The notes under the pieces were generated by a model. The model was not told the origin of the DNA and ran no database searches. It worked only from the letters and a program-made list of their open reading frames with translations. The position numbers were made by a program, and so were the translations under genes. Positions 43,605 to 53,276 of a stretch of DNA of 64,000 nucleotides are shown one piece after another. How positions within the stretch are numbered: position 1 is the first letter of the stretch; each line of letters starts with the position of its first letter. This DNA is from Blepharisma stoltei. Lineage: Eukaryota > Ciliophora > Heterotrichea > Heterotrichida > Blepharismidae. The stretch is taken from the NCBI GenBank assembly GCA_914767885.1, contig CAJZBQ010000051.1:186001-250000 (forward strand), written 5' to 3'.

Positions 43605-45329
43605 TTATAAAAAATCATATTTATATAAAATAGATAAGATTTTAAAACAGGATCTTCTTTCTTGGCGGTTTAATTCTCCATATCAAATTTTGGTGCTTAT
43701 TCCTCTTATTTTTTTCTGATTAATAATCATATTATCTGCTGGAATCCCATTTATTTTGCCTCTTGGGCTGTCCCCAACAATTACCATTTCTCCTCCGATC
43801 TCTAAAGCATCAAATATTTCATTGTCAACCTCTTCATTTTCATACTGTAATACACAAGTTGGGTGAAGTGACTTGCAAATTTTTCTGACTCCCCCCCCTT
43901 TAAATTGGAACTAAAAATTTTGTTCCAATTTAAAGGGGGGGTTAATTTTTTTTTTTTAAAAAAATATCAATATAAAAATTTTTTATAAAAAATATAAAAA
44001 TTTTAAAAAAAAAAAATTTCGAATTAGATCAATAAATTTGTTTAATAAAACGCTATTTACTCTTTATCCTTTAAAATAAAGCAAGATATAACTAAATTTT
44101 CATTATTAGTTAATACGCCAATATTAATTGGTATCAAAATTATTTACACAAAAATTATTATTTTTATTGATAAAAAAAATTAAAAAAAAAAATTTTGGAA
44201 AATTTATCGATCAAAGTGCTAATTTTGTTTGAATAAGATGTTATTTATACTCTATTCTTTAAAAATAAAGCAAGAAATAAGTAAATTTTGAAATTTTATA
44301 AAGAATTCCTATTGAATTTATATCAAAACTATCCAAATAAAAAATATCATTTTTATCAAAAAAAACAAAAATTTAATTTTTTTTTAAAATTTAGCAATTA
44401 AGGATAATAAATTTATTTAAATAAGATGCTCTTTATACTTTTTTCTTTAAAAAAGAGCAAGATATTAATAAATTTTTAATTTTAGTTAAGAAGAAACATT
44501 TAACTTATATCAAAACTTTTTAGATAAAAATTTATATATAATTTTTTATTATAAAATTAAATTTTGTTCCAATTTAAAAGGGGGGTTAATTTACCAAAAA
44601 AGTGGAAATTTTACCGATATTTTGTTCCAATTTAAAGGGGGGGGGGAGTGAGCTTTGTGCTGAAATTATCTTTGTTTTTATTTACAATGTATTCCTATTT
44701 CTACTAAAAATCCTCTTTATCTTTATTTTTTATTTTTGAAAATATTCATTAAATAAGGTATAATCTGCTTTATATTTCTTAAGTATCTTTTTTTCTGCAT
44801 CTGAATCTACAATATTTATGCATATGACGTCAATAAAACGGCTCCAATTAATCATCATTTTCCCGAGCACAGAAAACGAGTTAGCCTGTATTATGCAAGT
44901 ATGATTGTGCTTTTTTATCTGTTCTGTGACCATAAGTACGGCTAAAGGGTTATACATCATTGAGCTTCCTGAGATAAAGCTTAAATCATTATTTAAGATT
45001 ATACAATCCTTTGAGTTGCATACGACATATTCAGCTCAAGTGCCTTCATTTTCATCTAATTTAATAAAACTGACTCGTTTTCCTTCAAGTCTCCATGATT
45101 TTGAAAGAGGATGTGATCGAACTACGACACCTGAGCCTTCTCGGCCGAGGATTTTTGGAGTGCAGGTTTGACAATTTAAAGCGTTTTCAATATAATTCAA
45201 ATCTAAAGAATGAATAGGAGAATATTCTACCTTGATTAAGACTTGGCCAGGCTTAAGAATAGGGATTTGGACGTCTTGCAGCTTAAGAGATAGTTTGCCC
45301 TCTTCTTTGTCTAAAGTTATAGCCTTCAT
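43605..45329 (-). CDS. zinc-less quinone oxidoreductase / MDR alcohol dehydrogenase-like
   Basis: N-terminal GroES-like domain: MKAITLDKEEGKLSLKLQDV, GQVLIKVEYSPIHSLDLNYI, KILGREGSGVVV, LEGKRVSF, with UGA=Trp at NEGTWAEYVV. Then the Rossmann half (NPLAVLMVTEQIKKH, NHTCIIQANSFSVLGKMMIN, YTLFNEYIVNKNKDN) and, after the 763-bp MITE, CKSLHPTCVLQYENEEVDNE and EIGGEMVIVGDSPRGKINGI. Inserts: 44692-44744 (53 bp) and 43889-44651. TAA at 43605. NAD(P)H-dependent oxidoreductase by fold; substrate unknown. The glycine-rich nucleotide loop is divergent. Confidence 0.75.
43889..44651. mobile_element. MITE family B, IES of 763 bp with repeated core
   Basis: TGA at 43886-43888 and 44649-44651. Terminal motif C-run plus CTTTAAATTGGAAC. 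Left end is a hairpin (motif plus complement, 43889-43945); right end has the motif twice with a 50-bp spacer (about 44563 and 44622). The core holds three diverged tandem units of roughly 180 bp, each with AATAAGATGCT(A/C)TTTATAC-like and TTTAAAAATAAAGCAAGA-like segments. Removal joins NFSTKL to RKICKSLHP. Confidence 0.9.
44692..44744. other. IES, 53 bp, TA-bounded
   Basis: TA at 44690-44691 and 44743-44744; 2 mod 3 as needed. Gives LFNEYIVNKNKDNFSTKL in the quinone reductase. Confidence 0.75.
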
Positions 45330-45564
45330 TTATTATAATTTGCCAGTTTAAAAAAATAAATGTTTTAATTGTTTTCTCTTTGTGTTTATATCTATCACTA
45401 ATAAATTAAATATAAAATATGCGGTTTGAAATATTTAAATGATAATCAGGGCTTTTGATTCTTTAGAAGTCAAATTATTCTTCATATTTCGTTAGGCTAT
45501 TATAGAATATTGATCTTAATATTATAGAAAATTATTATATATAGATTGTATTATGCAAATCTAA

Positions 45565-46341
45565 TTAGCTCTTATTTGGAAGAAGTTTAATGCCAACTAT
45601 TTCCCAGCGATTATCAATTGATCTTATATTAATTTCGCAATAATTACCAAACACTGATGGCCCTGGGTTTACAACAGGAATCCCATTCCAAATAAAAATT
45701 CCTTTTCCGCGATGTTGGTGACCATGAAAATTTATCAAAATTTTATCACGAAATTCATACAATAAATCAGTCAATCCTTGGTTCCCTGATTCGACTCCAT
45801 CCTTAAAACTCTTGGTCGTATCACTTCCTAAAGGTCCAAAATGAGTTAAAATAATATATTGCCCTGGCATATTTAATTGCGGACGCAATACTTGTCTTAC
45901 TGCTCAATCACAGATTGTTTTTGTTTGATATGGTTTTCCATAATATCTTTCTTTATCTCCTACAAAACTTGGTGGCGCACCTCCTAATCCTGCAATAAAC
46001 AGTCCAGGAGCAATTTCATGCGCAATATCTCCTAATAATACAGATTTCCCGCTACTTAGATACTCACAGTAATCGCCTGAAAATTTTCTCAAAGGGTTCA
46101 TATGGAGTATAAAACTATTATGGTCATGCTAAATTTCTCTTACATTTCCTGGCACCCAGTATATTGGCTTTCTTAAGTGTTCTAAAATTTCCAACTGTCT
46201 CTTTACAGATGGGAGATCGTCATAACCTCTAGAAAAATCTCCTGCATGCAGGATTATATCAGGCTCAGTCTTTTCGACAATTATTTTTAATTCTTCATAC
46301 CCTTCATGACTATCAGTGACTACCAGGATATTCAACTCCAT
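45565..46341 (-). CDS. calcineurin-like metallophosphoesterase
   Basis: All metal-site motifs are present: VVTDSHEG (DxH), LHAGDFSRG (GDxxxxG), WVPGNHDHN (GNHD, formed only after removing the 15-nt intron 46129-46143), LTHFGP and FHGHQHRGKG (GHxH). UGA=Trp at 45904 (TICDWAVRQV). About 253 residues, stop TAG/TAA region at 45565. Two-metal phosphodiesterase or phosphatase, substrate unknown (MJ0936/UDP-type subfamily possible). Its ATG lies only 16 bp from the ATG of the divergent gene at 46358. Confidence 0.92.
46129..46143 (-). other. 15-nt intron
   Basis: GTAAGAGAAATTTAG on the coding strand; creates the catalytic GNHD motif. Confidence 0.96.
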
Positions 46342-46357
46342 TTAATAATTTAATAAA

Positions 46358-46927
46358 ATGATGCTTACAAATAGATTGATGACTGACTTGGCAATACAAA
46401 GACGAATGGACGCATTAGATATTTTAGAGTTGCCAGGAGTCACCGCTGAGGAAACTGAAAAAATTGAGCTGGGGTTGCTTAAACAAAATTTGATGTGATG
46501 ATTCAATAAGGTGGGATTTTTATTTTATGGGCTCCTTATATATAAAGGAAGACTCTTGGAAAGAAATAAACTGTATGGGCTAAGCTTGATAAGAGTCTGA
46601 CTTGTATTTAGCATTGGAAAGTATTACTTGCAGTTTGGGGATTATTTAGGAGGCTGCTGCTTAAATGGGGAAATTAAGTATAAAATTTTCAAAAAATTAA
46701 TTTCTTTTTTTTATTATTTTATTTATATAAAAGATAATATAACGATTTCTGCCTAAGGATTTTAAATACCACAAATAGTATATATTTTCTTAAAATATGA
46801 GCCGCTAATTAGAGAAAGGAGGATTGAGCGAAATGCTGCTTTTGAGAATTTAGAAAGCTTTAGGAATAGGGTTACTAGGGCAACTCCAGCAATAAATGCT
46901 AAAGAATTGTTTAATGTTAAAGATTAA
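46358..46927 (+). CDS. small hypothetical protein with hydrophobic segments
   Basis: ATG at 46358; a helical start (RLMTDLAIQRRMDALDILEL), UGA=Trp pair at MWWFNK, two hydrophobic segments (VGFLFYGLLIYKG, LIRVWLVFSIGKYYLQF). After an IES of 96 or 102 bp (46681-46782) it ends KYEPLIRERRIERNAAFENL...ELFNVKD, TAA at 46925-46927. About 155 residues. Family unknown. Its 3' end overlaps the convergent acyl-CoA oxidase gene by 11 bp. Confidence 0.7.
46681..46782. other. IES, about 102 bp, TA-bounded
   Basis: TA at 46679-46680 and 46781-46782 gives EIKYIFLKYEPL in frame; a 96-bp choice using neighbouring TAs is equally possible. Confidence 0.65.
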
Positions 46928-49900
46928 CTGCTTTACGCGTTTCGTGAATAAGGTTTAGCCAGCTTGGAGGATCATAGCAGCCAGGTGCATTTTCTACTGC
47001 TTGAGTGTACCTCTGATAGACTTGTCCGTCGCTGTGGCCAAGTGCTGAGGCAATCACATGGTCTGGAATTGCAATGGCGTCAATTATTTTTACTGCATTT
47101 TCTCCGACTTCGTCACACAACTCGTCAACAGTTTCAGCTATCCATTTAGCTTGTTCTGGGTCAAAAGTAGTCTTGAAAGAAGAAGTTTCTTGATCTAGCA
47201 CATGGCTTGCGAAAAGATACATGACGTTTGCAATCACTTGTCCAGTGGCTGGGCATTTTCTTGTGAGATCGTTTACAAAGTTATTGAATTCTTTAAGCTG
47301 GATGAGCTCTCCAAAAGATTTGGCAAGGTCAATTAAATAGTGAACTTGGGTATGGTTCCAAGTTACAGTCATATCTTGGTAAATTCTTCCATTATCTTGC
47401 AGTTTTGCAAGTGATTCAGTGATATAATAATTGCATCGATACTCAAATAGAGAAATCAGCCATTCTGCATGCTTTAGCTGCTCTTTATTTGAAAACCTGG
47501 GCTTATCTGAGCTCAAATTAATGAATTGCAAGTATGGAGATTTAATAGCGCCGCCTTTAAATGTGCTTTGGACAGCTCTTAATATCCATCTGGAGGTTTG
47601 TTGGATGACGACCCAATTTTCGCCTTCCCAAGTCATGTGGACATCATTGTCAGCTCTAAGCTTGGCAAAGCCTGCGTAGCTTGAATATCCGTGCCCTGCG
47701 CAACATTCTCTGCATTCTTGAATTGCTTTTTGATTATACCAGCCATGGAGGGCTTTAAAGACACTTACAAGTGCATGGAACTCTGTGACATCGGGGGATT
47801 CAGGATCTCTATCTTATCTTAATTATTTAACGACCACGACCAGGTTACTCGACCACAGCTACCCTCAGCACCGCTTTGGGACGAATTTCGCATAATTTTC
47901 CTCAGTGCGCATCAAAGATGAGGCTACCTTGGACCTTGTCTACCAATGATGGTGACAGTCTTGAAGCTTGGGCTTTAGCGGCTTTTCTTTGTTTCTTTGA
48001 GCTCATACACTGGCTTGGGTCTGAATGGGACCTTTAAGGTCTCAGTCTCCACCGCCTGAATAAATGGTACCTTTTTGAGAGAAATATCATTCCCTAAGGT
48101 TAGGAGTCCGTAGGAAAAACCACCCCAGATCTTGCTTCCCTGATATAGCTGGGATAATTTCATCAGGGGAAACGAAACCTCATAATTAAAATATGCGGGA
48201 TATGAATTTGGTTGGGAGAGCAGAAAATTCGAGCCACGCCATATTTTAATCATTTCAGGATCTCTATCAATTAATTTTATACGCTCGTTGTAGAGTCTCG
48301 CAATGATCTTCATGCTCATATTTGCAGCAAAATCTTTAGCAAGGTGCGGCATAAGTCGATATCTATGGACTGGGTAATCTAAAATTGGCCTTTCTACTTC
48401 TCCTCCAAACTGTTTTCTTACTGCTCCATATCTAATAGCCATAATAGGCTAGCGTTAGCCATATTGGTGGTGCAGTCACCAAAGATTTCCCAGACGGAAG
48501 TTTCTACAACTTTTCGACTCCAGCCCAGAGGTTCTATCCCTCGAAGCGGGTGCCACTTCTGGCACCTTCTGTATCCTGTTTGCCTTGCAGCTTCAGATTT
48601 GATTGGGGAGCTTATGGTTTTCTGCGGCCTTGCGATAGGCGATTGAAATAACTTGATTCCAAAGATCAACTCCTTGGAGTCTGTCGGATATCAAAATCCC
48701 CTTCCTTCGACAGCTATAGGAAAATGACTGCTCCCCTGTAGCCTTGGCTAAAACCCCCATTTTTTCTGTGGAGGAATGCCCTATCAGTCCTCAGATACAA
48801 AGACGCTGCGGGCACCTCCATTTCCAATAACAGGAAGGCAGCTAAAACCTACTCGTATTCACATTACTTGAAGTTGCACTTGATTCTTGACTCGGAGTCC
48901 ATCTCAGTTCACGGTGACCATAGATTTGGACTGTTGAGCCAAAGTGTAGCCATTTAATGTATATCTGATAGCAATAGTAAGTGCATTTCTTTGATGAATT
49001 TCAGCACAAAATAAAACTGCGCATCTGCCTGTAATAAGCCCAGTAAGCATAAGTCCAAATCTTTTTTCCTTATTTTTTATATGGCTTTTGAACTTTCCGT
49101 CAGGTGAAATTTGAGAAAATTTATCAAGTAAAGCATCATAAGACACTCTATAGTTTTTAAAGAAAATAAATCCGTTATCTATCCCTTGTAGCCCCGATTT
49201 ATGCCCACAATCACCTAAAGTAACTCCATTAAAAGGTTTATGAGTCTCAAAATCCCTTATTGGAACAGCAAATGCATGAACTCCATGATTGGTCCCATCT
49301 ACAATTAGCTGACAAAAAATAGCAGCCATGTTAGCAGTTTTGCCTGCAGCTCCAATTCACCATTTCGCAGCAGTTGGAGTAGGCGAATTTATAATAAATT
49401 CTCTTGAAGAATGATCATAAGTCGCTGTAGTTTCAACTTTAGCTACATTAGAGCCATGCCCAAGCTCAGTCATTCCGCAGCATCCATAATCTTTCAGCGC
49501 ATATGCCCTTTTAACAAGATCAAGATGCTTTTCTGTCCCCAAATTCTGCACGGTCTCAATATACAGACAAGCATGGACAATTACCCTGGTCCCTAAAGTA
49601 ATATCATTGCACAGCATTCCCACCAAAATCCCAACTTTATGAAGTGGATTTTCTCTAACGCTTTTATAATTCAAATTACATTTGGGGTATATATGCATAA
49701 TTTGCCTCTGAGAGCGTTCTTTTAGCCCTTCTCTACTGAGGTCTGCATAATGCATGTGGTTAAATAGATCTTCTTTTTCTTTCATTAATTCCCAAACGTG
49801 GTTATAGTCATCATATAAAGGCTCTAAAAACTTATCACGAAGGATCCTCTGGTTTAAAGGTCTTCCTCTTTCTCTATATTCTTCTAATGCAGTGCATTTC

Positions 49901-49965
49901 TTGTGAAAGGCAAATGATCCAAGGATGTGGGAGTTTATAAGAAAGAGACGACGCGTTTCTGCCAT
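46917..49965 (-). CDS. ACOX: acyl-CoA oxidase-like enzyme, copy 1, with two retroposon-like inserts
   Basis: Peroxisomal-type acyl-CoA oxidase fold: ALKDYGCCGMTELGHGSNVA (FAD/substrate loop), DHSSREFIINSPTPTAAKWW (UGA), GTNHGVHAFAVPIRD, GDCGHKSGLQGIDNGF, TGRCAVLFCAEIHQRNALTI, RYGAVRKQFGGEVERPILDY, GHGYSSYAGF, MTWEGENWVVIQQTSRWIL. Inserts 48440-48972 and 47814-48268 split RYT/RYG and LIDRDPE/SPDVTEF; removal restores both against copy 2. First step of beta-oxidation by family. It ends ETRKAVNL, not a classical SKL signal. TAA at 46917. Copy 2 lies 90 bp upstream on the same strand: a tandem duplication. Confidence 0.92.
47814..48268. mobile_element. retroposon-like insert in acyl-CoA oxidase 1, 15-bp target duplication
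   Basis: TTCAGGATCTCTATC at 47799-47813 and 48254-48268. The 440-bp core is GC-richer at the left. A short-repeat tail (AATTAAGATAAG on the minus strand) abuts the left duplication, so the element points to minus. Frame shift 2 as needed; copy 2 of the gene is uninterrupted here. Confidence 0.95.
48440..48972. mobile_element. retroposon-like insert in acyl-CoA oxidase 1, 12-bp target duplication
   Basis: ATATCTAATAGC at 48428-48439 and ATATCTGATAGC at 48961-48972 (one mismatch). The 521-bp core is GC-rich with no family-like ORF. Length 2 mod 3 as needed; copy 2 reads straight through TIAIRYAAVRKQFGG. Confidence 0.93.
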
Positions 49966-50055
49966 TTATTGGAGTTTTTAGCTGACGTATGCACAATTAG
50001 ATAGAAAATATGATAAGGAAAATAAAGAATTTTTTTCGTGAGGAGAGATTAAAGT

Positions 50056-52480
50056 TTAGAGATTAATTGCTTTACGGGTCTCGTGGATAAGGTTTAGCCA
50101 GCTTGGAGGATCGAAGCATCCTGGAGCATTTTCTACTGCTTGAGTATATCTCTGATAGACTTGCCCATCACTATGTCCAATTGCTGACGCAATCACATGG
50201 TCTGGAAGTGCGATGGCATCAATAATTTTTACTGAATCTTCCCCGACTTCGTCACACAGCTCGTCAACGGTTTCAGCAATCCACTTACCCCTTGTAGGAG
50301 AAAAAAAAATTGCTAATAAAAATATATACTAATTTTATTAATTGTCTCAAATTCTAGAACATAATTTTTATAAGTAAAAATTATTTAAATAAAAAAATAA
50401 CACTGCAATGTGTACAAAAAATTTGATGACTTAAAGAGGAAAGAGAGTTAGCCTGCTCTGCATCAAAAGTGTTTTTAAATGATGAAGTTTCTTGATCTAG
50501 CACATGACTTGCAAAAAGATACATAACATTTGCAATCACTTGTCCAGTTGCTGGGCATTTTTTAGTGAGGTCATTTACAAAGTTATTGAATTCTTTAAGC
50601 TGAATAAGTTCCCCAAAAGATTTGGCAAGGTCAATTAAATAGTGAACTTGGGTGCGATTCCAAGCTACAGTCATATCTTGATAAGATCTCCCGTTTTCTT
50701 GTATATACTCTTTCTATAAATAGCTCAATTTATATTTCAAGCTATATAAAATATTATTTTTTAAATCAAATTATTTAAAAAATTCTATATTTATTTATGT
50801 ACAATCCTCAAAAGTTAACTTAATATAATAAATTAAATTCTAAAATTTATAGATTTAATTGATTTTAAAAGCTTTAAATATGTGATTCATCATAAATTAG
50901 GATAATTTATTGAGTGACTCAGTGATATAATAATTGCATCTATATTCAAATAGAGAAATCAGCCATTCTGCGTGCTTTAGTTGCTCTTTATTTGAAAATC
51001 TTGGTTTAGTGGCATTTAAATAAATAAATTGTAAGTATGGAGATCTTATAGGATGCCCTTTAAAGGTCCCTTGAACCACTTTTAATATCCATCTCGACGT
51101 CTGCTGAATAACAACCCAATTTTCGCCTTCCCAAGTCATATGAGCATCATTATCAGCTCTAAGCTTCGCAAAGCCTGCATAACTCGAAAATCCATGTCCA
51201 GCGCAGCATTCTCTGCACTCTTGAATTGCTTTTTGGCCATACCAGCCATGGAGTGCCTTAAACACACTAACAAGTGCATGAAACTCAGTGACATCTGGAG
51301 ACTCAGGCTCGCTGTCAATTAGCCTAAACCTGCCATTATATAGTCTACAGATGAGCTTCATGCTCATATTTGCTGCAAAATCTTTAGCAAGGTGCGGCAT
51401 AAGCCTGAATCTATGAACTGGGTAATCTAAAATTGGTCTTTCTATTTCTCCTCCAAATTGTTTTCTTACTGCAGCATATCTTATAGCAATAGTAAGCGCA
51501 TTTCGGGTATGGAGTTCAGAAACGATGACAATAGAGCATCTTCCTGTAATTAGCCCAGTTAACATGAGGCCAAATCGTTTTTCTTTGTTTTTTATATGAC
51601 TTTTGAACTTACCGTCAGGGGAAATTTGGGAATATTTGTCAAGTAAAGCATCATATGGCACTCTATAATTTTTAAACAGCAAAAATCCGTTATCTATCCC
51701 TTGGAGTCCAGATTTATGCCCACAGTCACCTAAAGTAACTCCATTAATAGGCTTATGAGTCTCATAATCTCTTATCGGAACCACAAATGCATGAACCCCA
51801 TGATTGGTGCCATCAACAATCAGCTGACAAAAAATAGCAGCCATGTTAGCAGTTTTCCCTACTGCTCCGATCCACCACTTCGCTGCAGTTGGAGTAGGCG
51901 AATTTATAACAAGTTCTCTTGAAGAATGGTCATAAGTTGCTGTTGTTTCAACTTTAGCCACATTAGAGCCATGCCCTAGCTCAGTCATTCCGCAGCAACC
52001 ATAGTCTTTTAGTGCATAGGCTCTTTTAATAATACCAAGGTGCTTAGCTGTTCCCAGATTTTGCACAGTCTCAATATAAAGGCAAAAATGAACAAGCGAT
52101 CTAGTCCCACTAATAAGGTCATTGCTGCCAATTCCGGTCAGCATGCCAAGCTTACGCAGTGGGTTTTCTTGAATACTTTCATAAGTCACATTGCATTTAG
52201 GAACGATATGGTTAATTTGACGCTGAGAGCGCTCTTTTAGCCCTTCTCTGCTCAGATCTGCATATAAAACGTGATTGAATAAATCCTCTTTTTCTTTCAT
52301 AAGGTCCCAAACCTGCTTATAGTCCTCTGCAAAAGGCTCATAGAATTTATCGTGTAAAAGTTTTATATTGATTTGCCTTCCTCTTTCTCTATATTCGTCT
52401 AAAGCAGTGCATTTCTTATCAAAATTAAAAGCACCAAGGATATGGGAGTTGATGAGATGTAGACGTCGACCTTTTACCAT
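50056..52480 (-). CDS. ACOX: acyl-CoA oxidase-like enzyme, copy 2
   Basis: Close paralog of copy 1: 527 uninterrupted codons from MVKGRRLHLINSHILGAFNF through GCCGMTELGHGSNVAK, GDCGHKSGLQGIDNGF, QFGGEIERPILDYPVHRF and MTWEGENWVVIQQTSRWILK. Two IESs then follow near the C-terminus where copy 1 has none: 50704-50904 (KL/QENGRSYQDMTV) and 50288-50450 (AEQA/KWIAETVDELCDE). Ends ETRKAIN-L, TAA at 50056-50058. Same reaction as copy 1 expected; specificity unknown. Confidence 0.93.
50288..50450. mobile_element. IES, 163 bp, MITE-like ends
   Basis: TTA at 50285-50287 and 50448-50450. Ends CCCCTTGTAGG and GGAAAGAGAG faintly recall MITE family A. Removal gives EQAKWIAETVDEL, identical in pattern to copy 1. 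Confidence 0.92.
50704..50904. other. IES, 201 bp, TA-bounded
   Basis: TA at 50702-50703 and 50903-50904; keeps frame, giving NKLQENGRSYQDMTV as in uninterrupted copy 1 (AKLQDNGRIYQDMTV). Confidence 0.93.
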
Positions 52481-53276
52481 TTATTGAATAGATTGCATGA
52501 CGTATGCAAATTTAGGTTGGAAAATATGGAGATACAAACCCTTGTGGGTGTTTTTAAATTTCTGGAAACTTGCAATGAAGAAAAAGAAGATTGGGTGAAA
52601 CTATTTCTTTAAATATTGATTTTTAGGATAGTTATTGGGTTTTGTTTAAATATGACAATTAATAGGACTGATTAGCATATATTAAAGAGGTATAATTTAT
52701 CAAGGTGATTGATTTTTAACTGTTTTTAATTAGGTCGAGAAGAATGCTATGCTCAAAGCTCTTCTATTTATTAAAAGATTATTAAAAACATATATCTTAT
52801 TCAGCAAGACTTTATGATGGAGAATTTATATTTTTAAAAAGCTTCATTAAGATAATAAGTCTGCTCTTATTTTATTTACAAAAAATAAATCTCAAGTGCC
52901 TTTTTCGAGCTCTAGCTTAAATGTGGAAAAATTGAAGAATTTTAGCTCAATTCAAAGCCAATAAACCTGTCTAAATATATGGCGAGAATAGCAAATCTCT
53001 TCACACTAATCTTCATTGTCATATAGTTAACGCTAAGCTGAGTATTAACATCTAAGTTAATCAAAGGAAAACTGTAACTAGGATCACCTTAGCGATAGGT
53101 CAGGGGCAAATATAACTAAATTAATAAATTTTATTAATAATATTTTTAGATACAATTTTCGTTACTATTCTTATTTAAATTTCAAATATCCTTATCTCCA
53201 TCATATGCTCAATGATATTTATAGCCCACTTCAGTTTTATCAATTTTTTTCAAAATGCTCATAAATCCTACTTATT
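52481..53276. promoter_or_regulatory. about 0.8 kb divergent spacer
   Basis: Between acyl-CoA oxidase 2 (minus) and the next plus-strand gene. AT-rich, no coding ORF, nothing recognised. Confidence 0.4.

Noticed and set aside
43898-44640. Poly-C/poly-G runs as assembly errors
   Set aside because: They recur at both ends of every intact MITE with the same polarity, so they are biological, although their exact lengths may be unreliable.
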